From CANDOC01 sp965261725 (GTDB lineage: Bacteria > Pseudomonadota > Gammaproteobacteria > Pseudomonadales > Endozoicomonadaceae): a stretch of 64,000 bases of DNA. The notes beneath the pieces are model-generated. The model made no database searches, was not told the DNA's origin, and was given only the letters and a program-made list of their open reading frames with translations. The position numbers and the translations under genes were made by a program. Shown piece by piece: positions 1-8,323 of this stretch. Numbering within the stretch: the stretch's first letter is position 1; each line of letters begins with the position of its first letter. The stretch is from NCBI GenBank assembly GCA_965261725.1, contig CBDHDU010000044.1:186001-250000 (forward strand), in the 5' to 3' direction.

Positions 1-912
1 ATGGCGTTGCAGGTAACTCAGGTTTATATCCGGGTGCTGGAAAATCAGGATCTGGTTTCCTTGGCAGAGGAAAACCTCGAAGTACATTCCAGCATTTATG
101 AACAGGTTAAGCTGCGTACCGAACAAGGCGTTGCCAGAAGATCTGACCTTGCCCAGATCGAAGGTCGTCGCGCCCGCGCCCACGCTAATCTGATTAATGC
201 CCGTAATAATCAGGAAGATGCCATCTCATCTTTCTATGCAATTGTGAACAACCTGCCAGAAGAACTTTCTCAGCCAGGCTCAACAACATTTGAATACCCT
301 GAATCTCTTGAAGATGCCATCACTACAGCCATCTCAAATAATCCGAGCCTGAGAGCTGAATCAGCGCGGATTAAAGCAGCTGAAGAAACCTATGAAGGAC
401 GCAAAAGCAGCTTTTATCCACAGTTCAATATCGAAGTACAGAAATCCTGGAACAAAGATGCCGATGGTGTAAAAGGAACGGATGAAGATCTGACCGCCAT
501 GCTCCGTGTCCGCTATAACCTGTTCCGTGGTGGTTCTGACAAAGCATTGATGAACGAAGGTGCTTTCCTTGCTGAACAGGCAAGAGCTGAACGGGATAAG
601 CGACTGCGTACCGTTACTGAAGATGTAAAGGTTGCCTGGGCTGCCCGCAATTACCTGCAGCAGCAACTTGAATATCTGAAGGTGCATCTGGATTCCAGTA
701 ACAAGACAGTCGATGCCTACCGGGAGCAATTCAATATCGGCAAGCGCACACTACTGGATTTGCTTGATAGTGAGAACGAACTGTTCCAGTCCCAGCGCAC
801 TCATATCTCAGCTCAATACGATCTGGCTGAAGCCCGCTTCCGTATCCTGACACATACCGGCAAGCTGCTGGAAACACTGGGAATCAGTATGTCTGAGCAG
901 GAAAGCAATTAA
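1..912 (+). CDS. TolC-family outer membrane efflux protein, 5'-truncated by the window edge
   Basis: C-terminal 303 residues of a TolC-type outer membrane channel, the exit duct of type I secretion or RND efflux systems. The family is normally about 430-480 residues, and this frame is open from the first base, so the leading ATG is probably an internal codon. The long amphipathic helices with repeated A/N/Q/L patterns and segments such as RYNLFRGGSDKA and IGKRTLLDLLDSENELFQSQ are typical of the second TolC repeat (AggA-like subgroup). A strong terminator follows. The partner pump or adaptor genes would lie upstream of the window, so the substrate cannot be inferred. Confidence 0.85.
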   Translation: MALQVTQVYIRVLENQDLVSLAEENLEVHSSIYEQVKLRTEQGVARRSDLAQIEGRRARAHANLINARNNQEDAISSFYAIVNNLPEELSQPGSTTFEYPESLEDAITTAISNNPSLRAESARIKAAEETYEGRKSSFYPQFNIEVQKSWNKDADGVKGTDEDLTAMLRVRYNLFRGGSDKALMNEGAFLAEQARAERDKRLRTVTEDVKVAWAARNYLQQQLEYLKVHLDSSNKTVDAYREQFNIGKRTLLDLLDSENELFQSQRTHISAQYDLAEARFRILTHTGKLLETLGISMSEQESN

Positions 913-939
913 ATACCAAAAGCTCTGACTGAAACTTAA

Positions 940-975
940 ACGCCTGATTCAACCTGAATCAGGCGTTTTCTTTTT
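940..975 (+). terminator. Rho-independent terminator of the TolC-family gene
   Basis: A 12-bp perfect stem (940-951 with 955-966, ACGCCTGATTCA and its complement) with a 3-nt loop is followed by a T-rich run, starting 28 bases after the TolC-family stop codon. Confidence 0.9.
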
Positions 976-1046
976 CCAGACCTATCCCCTGACTCCGTTC
1001 TTTGATACATAATCAGCGCTGAATTCAAGACTTCGGACGGAACGCC

Positions 1047-1997
1047 ATGACTATTCGTCTCGGCATCGTGATGGATCCCATCGCGGGCATTACCTACAAA
1101 AAAGACACTTCACTGGCCATGCTGCTGGCAGCACAGGAACGAGGCTGGGAACTGCAATATATGGAACAGAGCGACCTGTTCCAGCACGATGGCAAAGCCA
1201 TGGGCATGATGCGTCCGCTCGAAGTACGCACCAACCCGGAAGACTGGTTCACGCTGGGTGAAGAACAAGCCCTGCCGCTGGCAGAGCTGGATGTGATTCT
1301 GATGCGCAAAGACCCGCCTTTTGATAACGAATACATCTACAGCACCTATATTCTGGAACAGGCAGAAGCGGATGGTGTATTGGTTGTAAACCGTCCCCAG
1401 AGCCTGCGTGACTGTAACGAGAAGATGTTTGCCACACACTTCCCTCAGTGCACTCCACCGGTACTGGTAAGCCGTCGTCAGGATCTGATCCGTAATTTCC
1501 ACCAGGAACACGGCGATATTATTCTGAAACCTCTCGATGGTATGGGCGGCAGCTCAATTTTCCGGGTTAAACAGGATGACCCAAACCTGAGTGTTATCTG
1601 CGAAACCCTGACCAATCATGGTCAGCAGCAAATCATGGCGCAGAAATTTATTCCTGAAATCAAAGACGGTGACAAGCGCATCCTGCTGATTGACGGTGAA
1701 GCGGTTCCCTATTCCATGGCACGCATCCCGGCTAAAGGTGAAACCCGTGGCAATCTGGCAGCAGGTGGCAGTGCTGAATGCCGCCCACTCACCGAACGTG
1801 ATCAGTGGATTGCAGATCAGGTCGGCCCGGAATTACGTGAACGCGGCATTCTGTTTGCCGGTCTTGATGTCATCGGCGACTGGCTGACCGAAGTGAACGT
1901 CACCAGCCCGCTGGGTATCCGGGAACTGGATAAAGCATTCGATCTCGATATTGCCGGTCAGCTTATGGATACCATTGCCCAAAAACTGGTAGCCTGA
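1047..1997 (+). CDS. gshB: Glutathione synthetase
   Basis: ATP-grasp ligase that joins glycine to gamma-glutamylcysteine, the last step of glutathione synthesis. The 316-residue length matches the family. The N-terminal MTIRLGIVMDPIAGITYKKDT block is the family signature, and the ATP-grasp segments IILKPLDGMGGSSIF and EVNVTSPLGIRELD (about residues 157-171 and 282-295) are intact. It is followed by a tonB-like gene, algH and ruvX, the same order as in Pseudomonas. The glutathionylspermidine-synthase-like gene elsewhere in this window is broken, so glutathione made here would not feed that route. Confidence 0.97.
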   Translation: MTIRLGIVMDPIAGITYKKDTSLAMLLAAQERGWELQYMEQSDLFQHDGKAMGMMRPLEVRTNPEDWFTLGEEQALPLAELDVILMRKDPPFDNEYIYSTYILEQAEADGVLVVNRPQSLRDCNEKMFATHFPQCTPPVLVSRRQDLIRNFHQEHGDIILKPLDGMGGSSIFRVKQDDPNLSVICETLTNHGQQQIMAQKFIPEIKDGDKRILLIDGEAVPYSMARIPAKGETRGNLAAGGSAECRPLTERDQWIADQVGPELRERGILFAGLDVIGDWLTEVNVTSPLGIRELDKAFDLDIAGQLMDTIAQKLVA

Positions 1998-2012
1998 TCA
2001 TACATATAATCT

Positions 2013-2045
2013 GCCCCGGCTATCCCTCAACTGCCGGGGCTTGTG
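2013..2045 (+). terminator. Possible weak terminator after gshB
   Basis: A GC-rich 8-bp stem (GCCCCGGC at 2013-2020 with GCCGGGGC at 2033-2040) lies just after gshB. It is followed only by TTGTGT rather than a real T-run, so it may attenuate rather than end transcription before the tonB-like gene. Confidence 0.45.
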
Positions 2046-2072
2046 TGATGACAAGGATAACCGAGTAGCTTT

Positions 2073-2951
2073 ATGGCAGCGGCAGCAACCGTCAAACCCG
2101 ATTCTGCGGACCGACTTGGATTCGCTGTCTTTCTTGCGCTTGTCGTGCATGCCATGCTGCTGCTCGGGTTAGGTTTCAAACTACCGGACCGGACACCACC
2201 GGAGAAGACGCTGGAAATCACACTGGCAACTTACAAAAGTCAGGAAGAGCCGGAAAAGGCAGATTACCTGGCACAGCTGAACCAGCAGGGCAGCGGTACG
2301 CTGGATGAAAAAGCACGCCCCTCCAGCGACCAGCAGGCGATATTTCAGGATAACAAGATCAATGATGTAAACATTGAATCCCAGCAAGCAACCCGCCCCC
2401 AGCAGCAAGTACAAAATGCAGATCGCATCACAACACGCAAAGAAGCCAAAATAAAAACACCGACAGATCAGCAAAAACAAGAAGAAAGCCAGTCACTGCA
2501 AGAAGAAAAGCCACGTCAGCGTATTGATTTGACCGCCGAGGTCGCAACACTCGAAGCCGACTATTTTCGTAAACGACAGGAATATGCCAAGCGCCCGCGC
2601 ATTCAACGCCTGAATGCAGCATCAACCCGACAGGAAAAAGGTGCTTATTATCAAGAGGCATGGCGTCGTAAAGTTGAACGCATCGGTAATCTGAATTATC
2701 CAGAAGCCGCCAGAAGCAAGAAAATATACGGTTCACTACGCCTTAAAGTCACTATCCAGCGCGATGGCACTCTTAAGGATGTCACTGTTAATGAATCTTC
2801 TGGCCAGAAACTGCTGGATGATGCCGCCATGCGAATTGTTAAGCTTGCAGCCCCCTACGCACCCTTCAGTGATGACCTGAAAGATTTCGATGAACTGGAA
2901 ATCATCCGCACCTGGCGCTTTGAGCCCGGAGATCAATTGTTTAGTGAATAA
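2073..2951 (+). CDS. TonB-like energy transducer (TonB3 type)
   Basis: Inner-membrane anchored periplasmic protein of 292 residues. One N-terminal membrane segment (about residues 16-35, FAVFLALVVHAMLLLGLGF) is followed by a long Q/E/K-rich, low-complexity spacer (about 50-180). The C-terminal TonB domain has YPEAARSKKIYGSLRLKV, then VTIQRDGTLKDV and a closing W-R-F-E-P. TonB proteins couple the proton gradient to outer-membrane receptors. In Pseudomonas the equivalent gene between gshB and algH is tonB3, linked to twitching motility, and the pilU/pilT genes nearby fit such a role. No exbB/exbD is nearby. Family assignment is firm; the TonB3 role is inferred from synteny. Confidence 0.88.
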   Translation: MAAAATVKPDSADRLGFAVFLALVVHAMLLLGLGFKLPDRTPPEKTLEITLATYKSQEEPEKADYLAQLNQQGSGTLDEKARPSSDQQAIFQDNKINDVNIESQQATRPQQQVQNADRITTRKEAKIKTPTDQQKQEESQSLQEEKPRQRIDLTAEVATLEADYFRKRQEYAKRPRIQRLNAASTRQEKGAYYQEAWRRKVERIGNLNYPEAARSKKIYGSLRLKVTIQRDGTLKDVTVNESSGQKLLDDAAMRIVKLAAPYAPFSDDLKDFDELEIIRTWRFEPGDQLFSE

Positions 2952-3035
2952 CTGAAATCACAAACGAATTCAGCCCGCTTTAATACGTTTCGCATATACT
3001 AACGACTTACTCTTGCAGCCAGTTGTACTCTGCTT

Positions 3036-3611
3036 ATGGAGAATCTCGCCAGTGACAGCCTTCGGAATCATTTTCTGATCGCCATGCCTCAGCTCTCCGA
3101 TCCCTCTTTCACCCAAACGCTGACACTTATTTGTGAGCACAGCAAACAGGGGGCGATGGGGATTGTGCTGAACCGTCCTACGGAACTGACGCTGGCAGAT
3201 GTTCTCAAACAAGTGGGTATCACCCTTGAACAGGAATCAACCTGCCTGAAAGATTCAATCTATGTGGGCGGTCCGGTTGCTCTGGAGCGAGGCTTTGTAT
3301 TACACAGCAACGACTCCAGACTCTGGCAATCCTCGCTCGGCGTTTCCAGTGAACTTAAACTGACAACATCACGGGATGTGCTGGAAGCACTGGCAAGCGG
3401 CCAGGGGCCTGAAAATGTGCTGGTTGCTCTGGGTTATGCTGGTTGGGGAGCCGGTCAGCTGGAAAGCGAAATATCTCAGAATGTCTGGCTCACATGTGAG
3501 GCTAAACACGATATTATCTTTGATACGCCCCCTCTCAAGCGTCTGTCTGCTGCAGCCGAACTGATGGGTATCGACCTGCACCTGCTTTCAAGTGAAGCAG
3601 GACACGCTTAA
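3036..3611 (+). CDS. algH: YqgE/AlgH family protein
   Basis: 191-residue protein of the UPF0301 family. Hallmarks seen are NHFLIAMPQLSDPSFTQTL near the N-terminus, GAMGIVLNRPTELTLADVL, IYVGGPVALERGFVLH, and the C-terminal GYAGWGAGQLESEI segment. The biochemical function is unknown. In Pseudomonas the homologue was named for an effect on alginate regulation. It sits between the tonB-like gene and ruvX, as in Pseudomonas. Confidence 0.95.
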   Translation: MENLASDSLRNHFLIAMPQLSDPSFTQTLTLICEHSKQGAMGIVLNRPTELTLADVLKQVGITLEQESTCLKDSIYVGGPVALERGFVLHSNDSRLWQSSLGVSSELKLTTSRDVLEALASGQGPENVLVALGYAGWGAGQLESEISQNVWLTCEAKHDIIFDTPPLKRLSAAAELMGIDLHLLSSEAGHA

Positions 3612-3639
3612 CCACTTTGCTTATTTCTTAAGAGATTCA

Positions 3640-4107
3640 ATGGATAACTCAACAACCGAAGCCACCAAAAAACCAAAGCCTGAAGTTAAAGTGGTGATGG
3701 GTTTCGACTTCGGCACTAAAAATATCGGCATGGCTGTAGGCCAGCTGGTAACCCGCACCGCCAATGCCCTGCCCTCCATTCCTGCAAGAGATGGCATTCC
3801 CCGCTGGGAACAGCTGGAAAAGATTATCGCGGAGTGGCAGGTCGATGCTTTTGTTGTCGGACTGCCATTGAATATGGATGGTTCAGACAGCGATATGTCC
3901 CGCCGCGCCCGTAAATTTGGTAATCGCCTGAATGGTCGCTTTGGCCGCCCTTGGTATCCCGCTGACGAAAGACTCTCAAGCTACGAAGCCAAAGACTGGG
4001 CCGGGAAGCTGGGGCATAGCGGTCATTACGGTTCCAACCCAATTGATGATCTGGCAGCACAGGTTATTCTGGAAAGCTGGTTAAATGACGAGCATTGCCC
4101 AATTTAA
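3640..4107 (+). CDS. ruvX: Holliday junction resolvase-like protein RuvX (YqgF)
   Basis: RNase H-fold nuclease-like protein implicated in 16S rRNA 5'-end maturation in E. coli. Motifs GFDFGTKNIGMAVGQ (first catalytic Asp), VVGLPLNMDGSDSDMS, DERLSSYEA and DDLAAQVILESWL are present. The frame is open from 3592, but that start lies inside algH. ATG 3640 has an AAGAGA ribosome-binding site 5-10 bases upstream and gives about 155 residues, close to the family norm. The last 73 bases have been copied downstream (6558-6630). The pyrR/pyrB/pyrC genes that follow ruvX in Pseudomonas are absent. Confidence 0.93.
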   Translation: MDNSTTEATKKPKPEVKVVMGFDFGTKNIGMAVGQLVTRTANALPSIPARDGIPRWEQLEKIIAEWQVDAFVVGLPLNMDGSDSDMSRRARKFGNRLNGRFGRPWYPADERLSSYEAKDWAGKLGHSGHYGSNPIDDLAAQVILESWLNDEHCPI

Positions 4108-4204
4108 CCGTAGTTTTACTCTTCAAATACTTCTGTGATTTGGAACTATCACTCAACTGTGGAGTCTTGATTAGAAATAACGAGTAAAAACAGAAGTACA
4201 GAGC

Positions 4205-5788
4205 ATGGTTAATAACTCCCTCTATTCTCTAGCATGTTTGCTACCAGCCAAGTTAGTTCGTATTTTATTTGCAGTATTTTTTATACTGTGCAGCCTCCAG
4301 CTTCAGGCCAAAGATCCGGTCACTACGGCAGAAGGCGCATTAAAAGACCTGACAAACCTGGAAACCAAGGATTTGCTGGGTATTTTAAACCAGACAAAAG
4401 GTGACGAAGCCTGGACTCTGACTACCGGACTGGTCGATAAACTGAGAGCCAGTGAAAGCTTCAGCTTGCCCTGCATGACTGAAACTGCTACTGCCATGAA
4501 AAATAAAACCGACGCCATTCTCGCTGAAGCACAGTGGCTAGAAACAGAAGACAGAGAAGGATTCTCTGATTTTTTAAAACACCTCGACAAACTGAAATCA
4601 GCAGGTTTCCCCTACCGTGAGTCTGTTGTTGCCCCTTTCATTTTTGCTTCACTTCTGCAGTACTATTTTGATAAAAAAGCTGTATTAACCGGGCCGCCAG
4701 AAAAAACAGCCCCCAAAAAAAAGAAACCCAATATTCAGACGATAAAAGAATTGAACGCCTCCATGATGGCTGTGTATCAAGAAAAGCAAAACGATCCAGA
4801 GAAAGCAATCGGAGAATATGAGCATGATGCGTTTTCAAACTACCACACCATGCTGGATAATTTGTTTGAAAACAATAAGGTGTTCTGGCCTGTCTTCTCG
4901 CCCCTGACCATTGATGACCTGAACTTTATGCATCATCTTCCTCTGGTGCCGGTAGGGTTTCTTCTTACCTCCTCAGAACGACACGATGGCTTTTCAATGA
5001 ACTGCAACTACTTCCCGTATCACGATCTGGATCATGAACGTTATCAGGTTTGTTCGAACCTTCCTCAAGCCCCGGAAGAAAAGGAGGTGAAACATCAAGA
5101 ACACCGGTTAGTGCAAAGTATTTACCACTACTTCAAAGCTGACAATGCGAGCCGAACGCTGCAAATTGGCATTCGTCTGAGCCTTTTTAATTCCCTTCAT
5201 GAACGCGGCAGCTCCATTTATGATCTGGGCGATACTCATTCAGACTACAAATGGGGGATCTTACGCCCCCTTGCAGACCTTGAGGAAAAACTGGCACCCG
5301 ATGAAAAATACAGTGACCTTCCTGAAGCAGAGCTGTCTTTATTGCAAGATACGCCATCCTGGGTAATCAAGGCTGGGTTGTGGTGGTGTGCTCTTTATTC
5401 GGATCGGAAAAGCAAAACTGACCCCTTCAGCATTGACTTTGCATCGGTAACCCGCGAATCAGAAGAGCTTGAAGCAAAATTAAAGAAGCAAATAACGTTT
5501 ATAATAGGCAGCAATTCAACGATTCAGAACAACATAAGAAAACATATAATTCCCGCATATTGTGATTCTACGAAAACAATATCCAAAGGCTTTGAGGCAT
5601 TATGTTCTCCTCAACATGCGAATTACGCTTGGTACTTAAACCATAACCTGTGCTTCTGGCTTGCCCTACCTCCTCCGGATATGGTTGCCAGGTGGGCATG
5701 GTGGCGAAAAGGATACATTTGCAGTGTTTACTCAACTCCCACCATGCCTGATGAGCAACCTGACCAACAATCTACGAAGATCTTATGA
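4205..5788 (+). CDS. Secreted protein of unknown function, paralogue A
   Basis: 527 residues with a clear signal peptide (about residues 1-35, hydrophobic core LVRILFAVFFILCSLQLQA). I do not recognise a domain. The mature part is charged and mostly helical-looking, with several cysteine and tryptophan residues near the C-terminus (WWCALYS, CFWLALPPPDMVARWAWW). It is nearly identical to the gene at 6728. Differences cluster around residues 155-180 (lysine-rich stretch), near 345-352, and in the last 100 residues. The stop codon overlaps the convergent pilU fragment by 6 bases. It sits where Pseudomonas has pyrimidine genes, so it is a lineage-specific insertion. Confidence 0.8.
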   Translation: MVNNSLYSLACLLPAKLVRILFAVFFILCSLQLQAKDPVTTAEGALKDLTNLETKDLLGILNQTKGDEAWTLTTGLVDKLRASESFSLPCMTETATAMKNKTDAILAEAQWLETEDREGFSDFLKHLDKLKSAGFPYRESVVAPFIFASLLQYYFDKKAVLTGPPEKTAPKKKKPNIQTIKELNASMMAVYQEKQNDPEKAIGEYEHDAFSNYHTMLDNLFENNKVFWPVFSPLTIDDLNFMHHLPLVPVGFLLTSSERHDGFSMNCNYFPYHDLDHERYQVCSNLPQAPEEKEVKHQEHRLVQSIYHYFKADNASRTLQIGIRLSLFNSLHERGSSIYDLGDTHSDYKWGILRPLADLEEKLAPDEKYSDLPEAELSLLQDTPSWVIKAGLWWCALYSDRKSKTDPFSIDFASVTRESEELEAKLKKQITFIIGSNSTIQNNIRKHIIPAYCDSTKTISKGFEALCSPQHANYAWYLNHNLCFWLALPPPDMVARWAWWRKGYICSVYSTPTMPDEQPDQQSTKIL

Positions 5789-6557
5789 ATCCTCCTGAAT
5801 TCGAAGATTGCAGGACAAAGAATCAGGTTCTTCGTCATTATTTCCTGATTCCAGTTTGATCATCAGGCGCAGATCATTAGCTGAATCGGCATGAGCCAGA
5901 GCATCTTCATAAGTAATTACATTTTCCCTGTACAGCTGATACAGAGCCTGATCAAAGGTCTGCATACCACTTTCTGGAGAACGTGACATTAGTCCTTTAA
6001 GCAAATGAATATCACCTTTTCTGATCATATCAGCTGCTAAAGGTGTATTTCTCAGTATTTCTACCGCAACTTTTGAACCACTCCCATCAGATTTTTTTAC
6101 TAGCTGCTGGGCAATCACCGCCTTAAGATTAAGAGATAAATCCATCCATATCTGCTGATGCTGGTCCGGCGGAAAAAAGTGAATAATGCGCTCAATGGCC
6201 TGATCAGCATTATTGGCGTGCAGTGTTGCCAGACAAAGATGCCCGGTTTCTGCAAAGGTCAGCGCATATTCCATGGTTTCGCGGGTACGCACTTCACCAA
6301 TCATGATGACATCCGGCGCCTGACGCAGGGTGTTTTTAAGCGCCACTTCAAAGCTTTCGGTATCAATCCCGACTTCCCGCTGGGTGACAATACTCTGCTG
6401 GTGTTCGTGAACATATTCAATCGGGTCTTCAATACTGACGATATGACCGCTGGTAGTGGCACTGCGATGTTCAATCATCGAAGCCAGTGAGGTAGATTTA
6501 CCTGAACCGGTCGCTCCTACAAAAATCACCAGTCCGCGCTTGGTCATGGCAAGTTCT
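5783..6557 (-). pseudogene. pilU fragment (C-terminal two thirds) left by the duplication
   Basis: Encodes the last 254 residues of PilU, from MTKRGLVIFVGATGSGKST to the end, and lacks the N-terminal PAS-like domain and the original promoter. The in-frame ATG at 6547 is an internal methionine of the intact gene. The Walker A, Asp-box, Walker B (DVIMIGEVR) and His-box (TGHLCLATLHA) regions are all kept with few changes from the complete copy at 8318. Translation of a free ATPase core is possible, but nothing upstream suggests a start signal. Its Walker A is the canonical GATGSGKST, whereas the intact pilU reads GATSSGKST. Confidence 0.9.
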
Positions 6558-6630
6558 CAACCCAATTGATGATCTGGCAGCACAGGTTATTCTGGAAAGC
6601 TGGTTAAATGACGAGCATTGCCCAATTTAA
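6558..6630 (+). pseudogene. ruvX 3' tail remnant
   Basis: 73 bases identical to the end of ruvX (4035-4107, through the TAA). It lies directly against the truncated pilU end and marks the duplication junction. It has no start codon. Confidence 0.92.
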
Positions 6631-6727
6631 CCGTAGTTTTACTCTTCAAATACTTCTGTGATTTGGAACTATCACTCAACTGTGGAGTCTTGATTAGAAA
6701 TAACGAGTAAAAACAGTAGTACAGAGC

Positions 6728-8323
6728 ATGGTTAATAACTCCCTCTATTCTCTAGCATGTTTGCTACCAGCCAAGTTAGTTCGTATTTTATTTGCAGTAT
6801 TTTTTATACTGTGCAGCCTCCAGCTTCAGGCCCAAAAGCCGGTCACTACGGCAGAAGGCGCATTAAAAGACCTGGCAAACCTGGAAACCAAGGATTTGCT
6901 GGGTATTTTAAACCAGACAAAAGGTGACGAAGCCTGGACTCTGACTACCGGACTGGTCGATAAACTGAGAGCCAGTGAAAGCTTCAGCTTGCCCTGCATG
7001 ACTGAAACTGCTACTGCCATGAAAAATAAAACCGACGCCATTCTCGCTGAAGCACAGTGGCTAGAAACAGAAGACAGAGAAGGATTCTCTGATTTTTTAA
7101 AACACCTCGACAAACTAGAATCAGCAGGTTTCCCCTACCGTGAGTCTGTTGTTGCCCCTTTCATTTTTGCTTCACTTCTGCAGCACTATTTTGATAAAGA
7201 AACTGAATTGACCAGGACAGGCGAAGAAGCGGTAACCAAAAAGAAGAAAACCAACTTTAAGACGATAAAAGAATTGAACGCCTCCATGATGGCTGTGTAT
7301 CAAGAAAAGCAAAACGATCCAGAGAAAGCAATCGGAGAATATGAGTATGATGCGTTTTCAAACTACCACACCATGCTGGATAATTTGTTTGAAAACAATA
7401 AGGTGTTCTGGCCTGTCTTCTCGCCCCTGACCATTGATGACCTGAACTTTATGCATCATCTTCCTCTGGTGCCGGTAGGATTTCTTCTTACCTCCTCAGA
7501 ACGACACGATGGCTTTTCAATGAGCTGCAACTACTTCCCGTATCACGATCTGGATCATGAACTTGATCAGGTTTGCTCGAACCTTCCTCAAGCCCCGAAA
7601 AAAAAGGAGGTGAAACATCAAGAACACCGGTTAGTGCAAAGTATTTACCACTACTTCAAAGCTGACAATGCGAGCCGAACGCTGCAAATTGGCATTCGTC
7701 TGAGCCTTTTTCATTCCCTTCATGAACACGGCAACGGCAGCTCCATTTATGAGCTGGGCTCACCCGATATTCATTCAGACTACAAATGGGGGATCTTACG
7801 CCCCCTTGCAGACCTTGAGGAAAAACTGGCACCCGATGAAAAATACAGTGACCTTCCTGAAGCAGAGCTGTCTTTATTGCAAGATACGCCATCCTGGGTA
7901 ATCAAGGCTGGGTTGTGGTGGTGTGCTCTTTATTCGGATCGGAAAAGCAAAACTGACCCCTTCAGCATTGACTTTGCATCGGTAACCCGCGAATCAGAAG
8001 AGCTTGAAGCAAAATTAAAGAAGCAAATAACGTTTATAAAAGGCAGCAATCCAGCGATTCAGGACAACATAAGAAAACATATAATTACCGCATACTGTTC
8101 TTGTACTGAAACAATATCCAAAGGCTTTGAGGCATTATGTTCTCCTCAACATGCGGATTACCCTTGGTACTTAAACCATGACCTGTGCTTCTGGCTTGCC
8201 CTGCCTCCTCCGAATATGGTTGCCAGGTGGGCATGGTGGCGAAAAGGATGCATTTGCAATGTTTGCTCAACTCCCACCATGCCTGATGAGCAACCTGACC
8301 AACAATCTACGAAGATCTTATGA
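6728..8323 (+). CDS. Secreted protein of unknown function, paralogue B
   Basis: 531 residues, paralogue of the protein at 4205 with the same signal peptide. The first 150 residues are almost unchanged. The stretch near residues 155-180 is replaced by several substitutions (KETELTRTGEEAVTKKKKTN versus KKAVLTGPPEKTAPKKKKPN). A four-residue insertion falls in the segment HGNGSSIYELGSPDIHSD. More changes are seen near the C-terminus. The clustering of changes suggests diversifying selection or patchy gene conversion after duplication. No known family is recognised. It ends with a 6-base convergent overlap with pilU. Confidence 0.8.
   Translation: MVNNSLYSLACLLPAKLVRILFAVFFILCSLQLQAQKPVTTAEGALKDLANLETKDLLGILNQTKGDEAWTLTTGLVDKLRASESFSLPCMTETATAMKNKTDAILAEAQWLETEDREGFSDFLKHLDKLESAGFPYRESVVAPFIFASLLQHYFDKETELTRTGEEAVTKKKKTNFKTIKELNASMMAVYQEKQNDPEKAIGEYEYDAFSNYHTMLDNLFENNKVFWPVFSPLTIDDLNFMHHLPLVPVGFLLTSSERHDGFSMSCNYFPYHDLDHELDQVCSNLPQAPKKKEVKHQEHRLVQSIYHYFKADNASRTLQIGIRLSLFHSLHEHGNGSSIYELGSPDIHSDYKWGILRPLADLEEKLAPDEKYSDLPEAELSLLQDTPSWVIKAGLWWCALYSDRKSKTDPFSIDFASVTRESEELEAKLKKQITFIKGSNPAIQDNIRKHIITAYCSCTETISKGFEALCSPQHADYPWYLNHDLCFWLALPPPNMVARWAWWRKGCICNVCSTPTMPDEQPDQQSTKIL

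Larger units (their letters stand above)
4035..6557. repeat. Tandem duplication, copy A (ruvX tail - secreted protein - pilU 3' part)
   Basis: About 2.52 kb that recurs at 6558-9092. It covers the last part of ruvX, the whole gene at 4205 and the C-terminal two thirds of pilU. The junction between copies (about 6550-6560) joins pilU sequence CATGGCAAG directly to ruvX sequence CAACCCAATTGATGATC, with only GTTC/TTCT microhomology visible. Spacing is 2523 bp at the front and 2535 bp at the back, because the second copy of the internal gene is 12 bases longer. Confidence 0.95.
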